From: Bacteroidota bacterium
GTDB taxonomy: Bacteria > Bacteroidota > Bacteroidia > Chitinophagales > Chitinophagaceae
Length of the DNA: 64,000 nucleotides
Direction of reading: 5' to 3'
Assembly (NCBI GenBank): GCA_018267615.1
Contig: JAFDYD010000024.1
Coordinates: 61,841-125,840 of the forward strand
The notes below the pieces were generated by a model. That model ran no database searches, was not told the origin of the DNA, and saw only the letters and a program-made list of their open reading frames with translations. The translations under genes were made by a program, and so were the position numbers. This document shows, in pieces, positions 8,587 through 17,156 of the stretch. Position 1 is the stretch's first letter. Every line of letters starts with the position of its first letter.

Positions 8587-9822
8587 TTATGCCACTTTCA
8601 AAAGACTCATCTTGCTTGTATCGAATTTCTTCCTGGCATATTCGAGACTTAAATTGAATTTATTTTCCTTGGAAGATGGTAATTCAAACATAGCGTCAGT
8701 CAATATGCTTTCACAGATACTACGCAATCCACGTGCGCCGAGTTTATATTCAACCGCTTTGTCAACCATAAAGTCCAACACGTTGTCTTCGATGCTCAGT
8801 TGAATTCCTTCCAGCTCGAATAATTTTTTATACTGGCGTATCAAGGAATTTTTCGGCTCAGTAAGAATGGAACGCAGTGTTGTTCTGTCTAACGGATTCA
8901 AATGCGTAACCACCGGCAAACGGCCAAGCAATTCAGGAATCAATCCAAACGATTTAAGATCCGGTGCATTCACATATTGCAAAAGATTCTTTTTTGTGAA
9001 TTCCTGTTGCTCCTTGTTTACATTGAAACCGATGGCGTTTGTATTGACTCTGCGTGCAATGATTTTGTCCACGCCATCAAAAGCACCACCACAAACAAAT
9101 AAAATATTCTGCGTATTGATCTTGATAAGCTTTTGTTCAGGATGTTTTCTTCCACCCTGAGGTGGCACAAGAACATCTGTTCCTTCGAGTAATTTCAACA
9201 AACCTTGTTGAACACCTTCACCACTTACATCACGCGTGATAGAAGGGTTATCACCTTTTCTCGCGATCTTATCTATTTCATCGATATATACAATTCCTCT
9301 TTCGGCCGCAACCACATCATAGTTGCAAACCTGCAGTAACCTGGTAAGAATACTTTCCACATCTTCACCAACATAACCAGCTTCAGTGAAAACAGTCGCA
9401 TCAACAATTGCGAAAGGAACATTCAATAATTTGGCGATTGTTTTTGCAAGCAATGTTTTTCCGGTACCTGTTTCGCCAACCATGATGATGTTACTCTTTT
9501 CAATTTCAACATCATTATCCGCCACTTTTTGTTGCAGGCGTTTATAGTGATTGTAAACAGCAACTGCCAATACTTTTTTTGCTTCATCCTGACCAATCAC
9601 ATATTCATCAAGAAATCTTTTTATCTCGATTGGCTTTTTTACTGTGAGCTTGAATTGGGATGCGGGAGCGTTATCTTCCCTGATGATTAATTCCTGTTGA
9701 ATAATTTCCTGCGCATGTTCTACACAGTTTTCACAAATATGACCTTCCTGTCCGGCGATAAGAATTTTCACCTCATCACGGCTGCGGCCACAAAACGAGC
9801 AATGCAGGGTATTTTTTGCCAT
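8587..9822 (-). CDS. clpX: ATP-dependent Clp protease ATP-binding subunit ClpX
   Basis: 411 aa, full length. The N-terminal zinc-binding domain has C8, C11, C30 and C33. An AAA+ module follows with Walker A GETGTGKT (~116-123), Walker [12 protein letters not shown] and the pore loop region around GYVGEDVE. ClpX unfolds tagged substrates and feeds them to ClpP. Here it lies downstream of two clpP genes and trigger factor, the classic tig-clpP-clpX arrangement, but with its own promoter and a terminator between it and clpP2. Confidence 0.97.
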   Translation of the reverse strand: MAKNTLHCSFCGRSRDEVKILIAGQEGHICENCVEHAQEIIQQELIIREDNAPASQFKLTVKKPIEIKRFLDEYVIGQDEAKKVLAVAVYNHYKRLQQKVADNDVEIEKSNIIMVGETGTGKTLLAKTIAKLLNVPFAIVDATVFTEAGYVGEDVESILTRLLQVCNYDVVAAERGIVYIDEIDKIARKGDNPSITRDVSGEGVQQGLLKLLEGTDVLVPPQGGRKHPEQKLIKINTQNILFVCGGAFDGVDKIIARRVNTNAIGFNVNKEQQEFTKKNLLQYVNAPDLKSFGLIPELLGRLPVVTHLNPLDRTTLRSILTEPKNSLIRQYKKLFELEGIQLSIEDNVLDFMVDKAVEYKLGARGLRSICESILTDAMFELPSSKENKFNLSLEYARKKFDTSKMSLLKVA

Positions 9823-9843
9823 CTATATTTAGTTGGATTACTA

Positions 9844-9851
9844 CAAATTTA
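9844..9851 (-). promoter_or_regulatory. -7 promoter element for clpX
   Basis: Minus strand reads TAAATTTG, matching TAnnTTTG, ~22 nt upstream of the clpX ATG. A TTGG lies 20 nt further upstream as a possible weak -33 box. Confidence 0.5.
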
Positions 9852-9886
9852 GTCAACTTATATGCCAAATCCCAAGGAAAAACAAT

Positions 9887-9913
9887 AAAAACTCCCAATA
9901 ACCGGGAGTTTTT
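9887..9913 (-). terminator. Bidirectional-looking terminator after the second clpP
   Basis: ACTCCC pairs with GGGAGT, flanked by A-run and T-run on opposite sides, so it can work on either strand. It lies 20 nt after the clpP2 stop codon on the minus strand. Confidence 0.75.
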
Positions 9914-9933
9914 ATGTCTCTATTTTGGAACAA

Positions 9934-10575
9934 TTATAAGTTGGTCATGATATGATCAACGATGCCATATTCTACAGATTCAATCGCATCCATCCAATAA
10001 TCGCGATCAAAATCCTTCATGATCTGGTCAACTTTTTTTCCGCAATTCTCCGCAAGAATTCTCGCGCCAATTTCCTTTACTCTCTTAGTTTGTTTCGCTT
10101 GAATTTCCAGATCTACACTCACACCCTGAATATATCCACCAAGGCTTGGCTGATGAATCATCACTTCGGCATGCGGATAAATAAAACGTTTTCCTTTCAC
10201 ACCACCACTTAACAATATAGAGCCCATCGAAGCGGCCAATCCGATACATACTGTGCTTACCGGACTCTTGAGCATCTTCATGGTGTCGTAGATTGCCATA
10301 CCACTTGTCACAACCCCACCAGGGCTATTGATGAAAAATTTTATTTCTTCGCCTGGCTTATCAGCATCGAGTAATAAAAATTTGTTTACGATTTCTTTTG
10401 CTGAACGGTCTTCTACAGGTCCCCATAATTGCACCGCCCTGCTTTCAAAAAAATATTTCTCTAGTTTCTTTGACAACATTCCAAGATCAGAACTCTTTTC
10501 TTCTTTTGGTTCTTGTTCTTCCGGTTCATCGTCGGAACGTAATGGTTTAAAAAAATATTTTGAATAATTCATCAT
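9934..10575 (-). CDS. clpP: ClpP-family protease subunit, second paralogue
   Basis: I choose the start MMNYSKYFFK at 10575 (ATG at 10572 also possible). The open frame extends further upstream into the first clpP gene, but those residues are not ClpP-like. From 10575 the protein has 213 aa, with an unusual acidic stretch (PEEQEPKEEKSSD, ~18-30) before the protease core. The triad is intact: S116 in GLAASMGS, H141 in MIHQPS, D192 in RDYW. It follows the first clpP by 46 nt in the same direction, so the two subunits are probably co-expressed. Identity with the first copy is moderate, so this is an old paralogue rather than a recent duplicate. It may form mixed rings with the first copy; that is inference. 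Confidence 0.9.
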   Translation of the reverse strand: MMNYSKYFFKPLRSDDEPEEQEPKEEKSSDLGMLSKKLEKYFFESRAVQLWGPVEDRSAKEIVNKFLLLDADKPGEEIKFFINSPGGVVTSGMAIYDTMKMLKSPVSTVCIGLAASMGSILLSGGVKGKRFIYPHAEVMIHQPSLGGYIQGVSVDLEIQAKQTKRVKEIGARILAENCGKKVDQIMKDFDRDYWMDAIESVEYGIVDHIMTNL

Positions 10576-10621
10576 ATAGATTTTATGTTGAAACGTTACG
10601 AATAAAATAATGCCTGACCTA

Positions 10622-11329
10622 TTAACTTTCTTTCTTTTCTTTTTTTGGATTGAGCACAAGCACTTCGTCAACCAATCCATACTCTTTTGCTTCCGTTGCA
10701 GTGAGCCAGTAATCACGATCACAATCTTTTTCTACCTGCTTTGCAGTTTTCCCCGTGTGAACTGAATATATTTCATAAAGTTCTTTCTTGATCTTTTTTA
10801 TTTCGTTGACTGTAATTTCGATATCACTAGCTTGTCCACCGATGCTGCCGCTCGGCTGGTGCATCATAACCCGACTATGTTTTAATGCGGTTCGTTTTCC
10901 TTTGGTGCCGGCGCACATCAATGTGGCTGCCATGGATGCCGCCATGCCGATGCATATGGTAGCAACATCAGGTGTAACATATTGCATCGTGTCATAAACA
11001 CCGAGACCTGAGTACACGCTTCCGCCCGGGCTGTTAATGTACATTTGAATATCTCTGTGACGATCGGTGCTGTCTAAAAACAATAACTGTGCGGTAATAA
11101 TATTTGCTACCTCATCATTGATTGGATAACCGAGGAAGATGATTCGATCCATCATCAAACGGCTATAAACGTCCATAACGGCTACGTTCATGGGACGTTC
11201 TTCAATGATATTCGGTGTAAGGCTTGTTACTAAATATTTGTTGTAATCATACAATGTATTGCTGGAAATGCCCCTATGTTTTACAGCATACTTCTGAAAT
11301 TCGGCTTCTGGATTCATAGTATTTTTCAA
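10622..11329 (-). CDS. clpP: ATP-dependent Clp protease proteolytic subunit ClpP
   Basis: 235 aa if started at MKNTMN; an ATG four codons later (MNPEAEFQKYAVKHRG) resembles the usual Bacteroidota start equally well. Serine protease of the ClpP ring: S132 in IGMAASMAA, H157 in MMHQPS, D206 in RDYWL. The substrate-facing GGSVYSGLGVYDTMQ region is standard. It is the first of two clpP genes in tandem, downstream of trigger factor. Confidence 0.95.
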   Translation of the reverse strand: MKNTMNPEAEFQKYAVKHRGISSNTLYDYNKYLVTSLTPNIIEERPMNVAVMDVYSRLMMDRIIFLGYPINDEVANIITAQLLFLDSTDRHRDIQMYINSPGGSVYSGLGVYDTMQYVTPDVATICIGMAASMAATLMCAGTKGKRTALKHSRVMMHQPSGSIGGQASDIEITVNEIKKIKKELYEIYSVHTGKTAKQVEKDCDRDYWLTATEAKEYGLVDEVLVLNPKKEKKES

Positions 11330-11441
11330 TTTTTCTTCCTTTCGAAAAAATGGAATGTGATTTAATTTGAAGTAGGAATATATCTTTCAAATCTCCGTCC
11401 AAACTTTTAAACTTCCAAAAAACTGACAGAGTTGCAGAAAT

Positions 11442-11467
11442 AAAAAATCCTGCATGGCAGGATTTTT
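11442..11467 (-). terminator. Terminator after trigger factor
   Basis: ATCCTGC pairs with GCAGGAT around a short loop, with an A-run on one side and T-run on the other. It lies 20 nt after the tig stop and separates tig from clpP on the minus strand. Confidence 0.8.
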
Positions 11468-11486
11468 AAAAATTTTGATTTATTTA

Positions 11487-12863
11487 TCAATGATGATGAT
11501 GGTGTTCCTCTTGCATCTTGGTGAATTCCTCGCTGCCGATTTGCTTCTCCACCGGCTTCACCTGCGATTCCGTCCATGCCAGAATTTTATCAGTTCTTAT
11601 TCTGTGAACAGCATCTTCCACAAATCTTCTGTCCTGCATCATGCGGCTGATATAATCGGCTACCCATGGCTGTGTTTCATCAACGGCTTGCGCACCCATA
11701 TAACCCAACAATTGCTGGCGTGCAAAATTTTTGATATCATCCGCCGCAACTTCGATATTATTTTCGCGAGCAACTTTATCGAGTATTAATGTCCATTTTA
11801 ATTGATCTGTAAACGAAGGAAATTCCTGTTCCACTTCTTCCTGTGTTTTTGGTTTTTCTCCACCATTCAACAACCAACGTTTTAAGAAAGATTCTGGAAA
11901 ATCTATTTTTGTATGATTCAATAGTTCGTGATAAAGTGTATGTTGAAGCTGACTGCGACTTTGATTATTCCAATACTGCTCAATTTCTTCTTTTACCGTT
12001 GCACGAAACGCTTCTTCAGTAGTGATGTCCTTATCGGGGTAAACAGTCTTAAAAAATGTTTCGTTCAATTCAGATTTTTCAACCAATCCAATTTTAGTAA
12101 TTAAAACTTTGAAAAATTTATCGGCTGCCGCAATATCGTCTTTGGCGAATCCAAGATCATGAGTGATCCAATCTCTTTCTTTTTCATCGAAAGCTTTTGA
12201 CAATTGTAACACTACGCTGTCATCTTTCTTTTTGCCAATCCATTCCTTCCGAAAAGATTCATTGAAATATTTTACAAGTACGGAATTTTCTTTGTGTACT
12301 CCGCCTTCAATGGGATTACCATTCTCATCAGATTCCGTAAAACTAATATTGAGAACGTTGTCATCACCGGTTACGGTTTCAGGTTCAGTCATTTTGCCGT
12401 TACGCAATTGCAATCTTTCAATCTCTTCGTTCAACATCTGATCAGTAACAGTGATCTTATATCTGGTAGGAGTCAGTTTATCCAATTCTGGCAAAGTGAA
12501 TTCAGGTTTTAATCCAACTTCGAATGCAAAGGAATATTCTTCGGGTTTGCCCATATTGATTTGGCGCGCATCGTTCTCCGGAAGAGGCAATGGCTGCGCA
12601 AAAATATCCAGCTTTTCTTTTGTCATGTAATCAGTCAATTCTTTTTCTACGCTCTTTAAAACCTCGTCAGTAAAAACGGAATTGCCGTACATTTTTTTTA
12701 TAAGGCCTGCTGGAACCATGCCTTTTCTAAAACCAGGGATATTTGCTTTTTTGCTGTAGTCTTTTAATGCTTTTTCGAATGAAGGGAGATAATCATTTTT
12801 TTCAACTTTAACGATGATCTTATCATTCAACAGCCCGATGTTTTCTCTTAACACTGTACCCAT
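11487..12863 (-). CDS. tig: Trigger factor (ribosome-associated chaperone) with natural C-terminal His5
   Basis: I start at the ATG at 12863 (MGTVLRENIGLLND), because the longer frame runs into an intergenic inverted repeat. That gives 458 aa. The ribosome-docking signature is visible as GFRKGMVP near residue 45. A central PPIase-like region and the helical C-domain follow, although sequence conservation in these parts is low as is usual in Bacteroidota. The protein ends in EEHHHHH, a natural poly-histidine tail. It is the first gene of a tig-clpP-clpP-clpX cluster, with tRNA-Leu upstream. Confidence 0.9.
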   Translation of the reverse strand: MGTVLRENIGLLNDKIIVKVEKNDYLPSFEKALKDYSKKANIPGFRKGMVPAGLIKKMYGNSVFTDEVLKSVEKELTDYMTKEKLDIFAQPLPLPENDARQINMGKPEEYSFAFEVGLKPEFTLPELDKLTPTRYKITVTDQMLNEEIERLQLRNGKMTEPETVTGDDNVLNISFTESDENGNPIEGGVHKENSVLVKYFNESFRKEWIGKKKDDSVVLQLSKAFDEKERDWITHDLGFAKDDIAAADKFFKVLITKIGLVEKSELNETFFKTVYPDKDITTEEAFRATVKEEIEQYWNNQSRSQLQHTLYHELLNHTKIDFPESFLKRWLLNGGEKPKTQEEVEQEFPSFTDQLKWTLILDKVARENNIEVAADDIKNFARQQLLGYMGAQAVDETQPWVADYISRMMQDRRFVEDAVHRIRTDKILAWTESQVKPVEKQIGSEEFTKMQEEHHHHH

Positions 12864-12899
12864 AACTGAGTTATTTAAAATTGATCTAATTGAGGTGAT

Positions 12900-12962
12900 A
12901 GATGACGAATGACAGTTGACAAACTCAAACGTGCTGTCAACTGTCATCCTCTAATCGTCATC
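12900..12962. repeat. Inverted repeat with TGACAGT 7-mer words
   Basis: Core pairing ATGACAGTTGACA with TGTCAACTGTCAT (13 bp). The outer AGATGACGA segment also pairs, after an insertion of ~7 nt in the right arm. Words atgacga, atgacag and ttgacaa follow each other at 7-nt spacing. It lies between tRNA-Leu and tig. A T7 run (12964-12969) follows on the plus strand. Related in word type to the repeat at 1998-2092. Confidence 0.75.
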
Positions 12963-12970
12963 TTTTTTTG

Positions 12971-13052
12971 TGCGGGTGATAGGACTCGAACCTACATGCC
13001 TCGCGGCGTCAGATCCTAAGTCTGATGCGTCTGCCAATTTCGCCACACCCGC
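12971..13052 (-). tRNA. tRNA-Leu (anticodon TAG)
   Basis: The minus strand folds as a class II tRNA. The acceptor stem GCGGGTG pairs with CACCCGC and is followed by discriminator A. The anticodon stem TCAGA/TCTGA holds the loop CTTAGGA with anticodon TAG. A long variable arm (GCC/GGC stem) and a T arm with TTCGAGT are present. The 3' CCA is not encoded. It reads CUA leucine codons. Confidence 0.95.
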
Positions 13053-13153
13053 AATCGCTTATTATGAAATTCTTCAGCTTCAATACTAATTCTGAAAACG
13101 GCTGCAAAAGTAGCATATTTTAATTAAGAAAACACAAGGTTCAGAACCTGATA

Positions 13154-13326
13154 GTGAATCAGTTTGATTTTTTTGAGAGGTGTAAGGTGTAAGCTGTAGG
13201 GTGTAAAATATGGCAGAGATCAGTTTCTCACGGTTTTTATTTTCAGCCTAAGCAACAATATTGATTAACAGCTGCTATGCCTTATGCCCAAACCTTACAC
13301 CTCTCAAAAAAATTAAATGGAGACAC
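13154..13326. repeat. ~170-bp inverted-repeat element with conserved central loop (copy 1)
   Basis: The outer arms 13163-13188 and 13292-13317 pair over 26 bp with one G-T wobble (core TTTTTTTGAGAGGTGTAAGG). The left arm goes on as 7-mers: ggtgtaa, ggtgtaa, gctgtag, ggtgtaa. The centre, about 13209-13273, contains TATGGCAGAG, a TTTTTATTTT stretch and CCTAAGCAACA. It is clearly related to the centre of the element at 48778-48944 read on the other strand. The ends read GTGAATCAG and GAGACAC. There is no open frame of note. The element lies in the 382-nt gap between tRNA-Leu and rsh, two divergent transcripts. Confidence 0.85.
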
Positions 13327-13356
13327 GATCCAGAATCATTAATATCTTGTACACAA

Positions 13357-13405
13357 AGACATTAAACGTTAGACATTGAACGTTAAACGCTTAACGACGC
13401 TTAAT
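13357..13405. repeat. Single arm of 7-mer words (no partner arm)
   Basis: Seven successive 7-mers can be laid out here: agacatt, aaacgtt, agacatt, gaacgtt, aaacgct, taacgac, gcttaat. The first two are repeated with one change. No complementary arm is seen nearby. It is directly upstream of rsh. Confidence 0.6.
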
Positions 13406-13434
13406 TACCGATGCTATTTCGTAAATTCGTATGA

Positions 13435-15666
13435 ATGGAAACAGTAGCTGCAATACCGAAGTATAACTTGACCGGGGAACAGGAAAAAAAGCTCATTTTA
13501 AGGGAGTATCGCGGCTTGTTGCGCTCACTTAAACCCAAACTTAAGTCCGGCGATAAGGAGCTGGTGCGAGATGCATTTGAGATGGCCGCTGAAGCTCATA
13601 AAACCATGCGTAGAAAAAGTGGCGAACCTTATATTCTGCATCCATTGGCGGTTGCAAGAATATGCGTGGAAGAAATAGGTTTGGGAATTCGTTCAACCAT
13701 TTGCGCATTGTTGCATGATACGGTTGAGGACACCGATATCACATTGGAAGATATTGAACGCGATTTTGGAAGTGAAATCGCAAGAATTGTAGATGGACTT
13801 ACAAAAATTTCGAATGTCATCGATGTAAATGCATCGCAGCAGGCAGAAAATTTTAAGAAAATTTTGCTGACGCTCACAGATGATCCACGTGTGATCCTGA
13901 TCAAATTGGCCGATCGTGTGCATAATATGCGAACGCTCGACAGCATGAAAAGGGAAAAGCAATTGAAAATCTCCTCCGAAACGGTTTATGTATATGCACC
14001 GCTTGCTCATCGAATGGGTCTTTATAATATCAAAACGGAATTGGAAGACCTGGCGATGAAATATCTCGAGCCCGATGAATACAAAGAGATCGCGCGAAAA
14101 CTTTCAGAAACAAAACGCGAGCGATCGAGATACATCAACGAATTTATCAAGCCACTTAAAGAAAAACTCGACAAGGGACAATTTGAATTTGAAATATACG
14201 GACGGCCAAAAAGTATTCACTCTATCTGGAACAAAATGCGAAAAAAGGCCGTAGCATTCGAAGAAGTGTATGATCTTTTTGCCATCAGAATTATTATCAA
14301 CGCTCCACCCGAGAGAGAGAAAGAAGATTGTTGGAAAGTATATTCTTTAATAACGGATGAATACACTCCATCACCAGAACGTTTACGTGATTGGCTTAGC
14401 AATCCGAAGTCTAACGGTTATGAAGCTTTGCATACGACCGTGATGGGCCCACAGGGTAAATGGGTTGAAGTGCAGATTCGATCAAAGAGAATGAATGAAA
14501 TCGCCGAAAAAGGATTAGCTGCCCATTGGAAATATAAAGAAGGTGGCAATGATGAAAGCCGTTTTGATAAATGGTTTCAACAAATCCGGGAAGTGCTGAG
14601 TACGGAAGACAATGATTCAATCAATTTTCTGCAGGATTTTAAAACAAGTTTTCTTGTTGAAGAAATTTATGTGTACACACCAAAAGGAGATGTAAAAATG
14701 CTTCCAGTTGGATCAACAGCATTGGACTTTGCTTTTTCGATTCACAGCGCGATCGGTGTACAGTGTATCGGCGCAAAAGTGAATCACAAACTTGTTCCAA
14801 TCAGTCATAAATTAAGAAGCGGCGACCAGGTTGAGATCATTACATCCAGCAAACAAAAACCAAGTGAGGATTGGGTGAACATTGTAGTGACAGCAAAGGC
14901 AAAGAGTAAAGTAAAAGACGCGTTGAAGGAAGAAAAAAGAAAAATTGCCGATGAAGGAAAATATATCATTCAAAGAAAATTAGAAAATTTCGGAGCAGCA
15001 TACAATCAACATAATATCGACGTACTCACATCTTATTATAAATTCAATTCATCACTTGATTTTTTTTACCAGGTGGCGGTAAAAAGTATCGACCTGAGAG
15101 AGTTAAATGAATTCCATTTGCTTGGCGACAGGTTGGAAGCGCCGAAACCGATTAGGCCAATCGCTGATGTAAAAGTTGATCAGGGTGCGGCTCAGCGCAA
15201 GGACGCAGAGTTGATTATTTTTGGAGAGAGCAGCGATAGAATTGTTTACACATTGGCAAATTGTTGTAAGCCGATTCCTGGTGATGACGTTTTTGGTTTT
15301 GTTTCCACCGGAAAAGGATTGACAATTCACCGAACCAATTGTCCAAATGCAGCAAAACTATTATCTAATTATGGTCATCGTGTAGTAAAAACAAAATGGG
15401 CAAAGAATAAAGAGATATCTTTCTTAACAGGGATACGCATCGTGGGATTGGATGATGTTGGTGTCATCAATAAAATCACGAATCTTATTTCCGGAGAATT
15501 GAGATTAAATATTAACGCACTTACAATTGAAGCGAAAGAAGGAATTTTTGAAGGGAATATAAAAATTTATGTACACGATAAAGAAGAGTTGGATGAATCT
15601 GTAAAAAGATTAAAACAATTAAATGGAATACAATCTGTAGACAGGTATGATACGGAAAATGGATGA
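13435..15666 (+). CDS. spoT: Bifunctional (p)ppGpp synthetase/hydrolase, RelA/SpoT family
   Basis: 743 aa, normal length for the long Rsh family. N-terminal HD hydrolase domain with H69, H94/D95 in LLHDTVEDT and E98/D99. Then the synthetase domain (~235-350) with YGRPKSIHSIWNKM and NGYEALHTTVMGP; the TGS domain (VYTPKGDVKMLPVGSTALDF, ~405); a zinc-finger-like linker with NCCKPIPGDDVFGF; and a C-terminal ACT domain (~670-740). Hydrolase motifs look intact, so it is probably bifunctional, making and degrading the stringent-response alarmone on the ribosome and in the cytoplasm. purA follows on the same strand. Confidence 0.95.
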   Translation: METVAAIPKYNLTGEQEKKLILREYRGLLRSLKPKLKSGDKELVRDAFEMAAEAHKTMRRKSGEPYILHPLAVARICVEEIGLGIRSTICALLHDTVEDTDITLEDIERDFGSEIARIVDGLTKISNVIDVNASQQAENFKKILLTLTDDPRVILIKLADRVHNMRTLDSMKREKQLKISSETVYVYAPLAHRMGLYNIKTELEDLAMKYLEPDEYKEIARKLSETKRERSRYINEFIKPLKEKLDKGQFEFEIYGRPKSIHSIWNKMRKKAVAFEEVYDLFAIRIIINAPPEREKEDCWKVYSLITDEYTPSPERLRDWLSNPKSNGYEALHTTVMGPQGKWVEVQIRSKRMNEIAEKGLAAHWKYKEGGNDESRFDKWFQQIREVLSTEDNDSINFLQDFKTSFLVEEIYVYTPKGDVKMLPVGSTALDFAFSIHSAIGVQCIGAKVNHKLVPISHKLRSGDQVEIITSSKQKPSEDWVNIVVTAKAKSKVKDALKEEKRKIADEGKYIIQRKLENFGAAYNQHNIDVLTSYYKFNSSLDFFYQVAVKSIDLRELNEFHLLGDRLEAPKPIRPIADVKVDQGAAQRKDAELIIFGESSDRIVYTLANCCKPIPGDDVFGFVSTGKGLTIHRTNCPNAAKLLSNYGHRVVKTKWAKNKEISFLTGIRIVGLDDVGVINKITNLISGELRLNINALTIEAKEGIFEGNIKIYVHDKEELDESVKRLKQLNGIQSVDRYDTENG

Positions 15667-15736
15667 TCGCAACCCATTGATGCAGAAAACAAACAATAAC
15701 CCATATCACTATTACTTTAAGGTTAACAGAAAATCC

Positions 15737-15769
15737 TTTGGCATTGCAATATCAATTCACTTATTTTTG
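15737..15769 (+). promoter_or_regulatory. Bacteroidota-type promoter for purA
   Basis: TTTG at 15737-15740, then 21 nt, then TATTTTTG at 15762-15769: a perfect TTTG/TAnnTTTG promoter. The leader to the purA ATG is ~30 nt. It shows that purA is transcribed on its own and not only by read-through from rsh. Confidence 0.8.
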
Positions 15770-15805
15770 CTGCTTCCAAATAAATAAACCTGCAAATCAG
15801 AATTA

Positions 15806-17071
15806 ATGGTTGATGTAATTTTAGGGATGCAATGGGGTGATGAAGGAAAAGGTAAAATAGTTGATTACTTCGCTCCGAGATATGATATCATAGCCCGATT
15901 CCAGGGCGGCCCAAATGCCGGTCATACCTTATATGTAAATGACAAGAAAATAGTTTTACACCAAATACCTTCCGGTATTTTCCATGAATCCACAATTAAT
16001 CTGATTGGAAACGGAGTCGTGCTGGATCCGGTTACTTTAAAGAGAGAATGTGAATCCGTTGCCGGATTTGGTGTCGATTACAGAAAAAATCTCTACATTT
16101 CCCAACGAGCTCATCTTATTCTACCTACACATCGTGCATTGGATAAAGCATCGGAAATGTCTAAAGGGGTCGAAAAAATTGGTTCAACACTAAAAGGAAT
16201 AGGCCCGGCTTATATGGATAAAACCGGTCGGAACGGTTTGCGTGTGGGTGATCTGCTCGACAAAAGTTTTACAACTGAATATATAAAATTGCGATTAAAG
16301 CATCAGCAGCTGTTGGATGGTTTTCATTTCAAAGAAGACATGTCGGCATGGGAAGAAGAATTTTTTGAAGCGCTGGAGTTTATGCGGCAGTTTAAAATTG
16401 TGAACGGCGAATATTTTATCAACGATAAAATTCAACAAGGAAAAAAGGTATTGGCAGAAGGTGCACAAGGAAGTATGCTTGATGTTGACTTTGGTACTTT
16501 TCCTTTTGTTACATCATCAAACACGATATCTGCTGGTGTTTGTACCGGGCTTGGAATTGCGCCGCAGAAAATCAGAGACGTGATCGGTGTTACAAAAGCT
16601 TATTGTACCCGAGTAGGAGGCGGTCCATTTCCAACCGAACTGTCGGATGCCACCGGAGAAGAACTACGAAAAACAGGAAACGAATTTGGTGCAACAACCG
16701 GAAGGCCTCGGCGTTGTGGATGGATTGATCTGGTGGCGCTCAAATTTGCTTGTATGATAAATGGCGTCACCCAACTGGTGATGACCAAAGCAGATGTTCT
16801 GGATGCGTTCGCGGAATTAAAAGTGTGTACCTCATATAAAATTGATGGGCAAGCAACGGATGAAGTTCCATTCCAAATGACCAGGGTAAAAATAGACCCA
16901 GTGTTAAAATCATTTCCAGGCTGGCAGTCAGACATTACTGGTTTGAAGAACTATGGGGGATTGCCTGAACAGATGAAGAATTACATTCATTTTATCAATG
17001 GCTATCTCAAAGTGAATGTTTCTTATATTTCGAATGGACCAGCACGCGACCAGCTAATTGAAAACTTGTAA
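15806..17071 (+). CDS. purA: Adenylosuccinate synthetase
   Basis: 421 aa, the family's usual length. It joins IMP and aspartate using GTP, the first committed step to AMP. Visible: the N-terminal GTP-binding/catalytic loop MQWGDEGKGKIVDYF, GGPNAGHTLYV, the IMP-binding stretch KGIGPAYMDKTGRNGLRVGD, and TTGRPRRCGWIDLV near the C-terminal third. Cytoplasmic. In many Bacteroidota I recall a Fur-family gene between spoT and purA; only 139 nt separate them here. Confidence 0.97.
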   Translation: MVDVILGMQWGDEGKGKIVDYFAPRYDIIARFQGGPNAGHTLYVNDKKIVLHQIPSGIFHESTINLIGNGVVLDPVTLKRECESVAGFGVDYRKNLYISQRAHLILPTHRALDKASEMSKGVEKIGSTLKGIGPAYMDKTGRNGLRVGDLLDKSFTTEYIKLRLKHQQLLDGFHFKEDMSAWEEEFFEALEFMRQFKIVNGEYFINDKIQQGKKVLAEGAQGSMLDVDFGTFPFVTSSNTISAGVCTGLGIAPQKIRDVIGVTKAYCTRVGGGPFPTELSDATGEELRKTGNEFGATTGRPRRCGWIDLVALKFACMINGVTQLVMTKADVLDAFAELKVCTSYKIDGQATDEVPFQMTRVKIDPVLKSFPGWQSDITGLKNYGGLPEQMKNYIHFINGYLKVNVSYISNGPARDQLIENL

Positions 17072-17156
17072 TTCAATTATCCGGAAAAATTATTTTAAAA
17101 AAATTTGGCTAATTAAAAACTTCGCTGAAATTTTACAATATTAATCTTATTGGAAT

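Noticed and set aside
10576..10722. Upstream extension of the second ClpP
   Set aside because: Overlaps the first clpP gene and contains no ClpP-like sequence.
12864..12947. Upstream extension of trigger factor
   Set aside because: The extra residues are encoded by the intergenic inverted repeat and are not trigger-factor-like.
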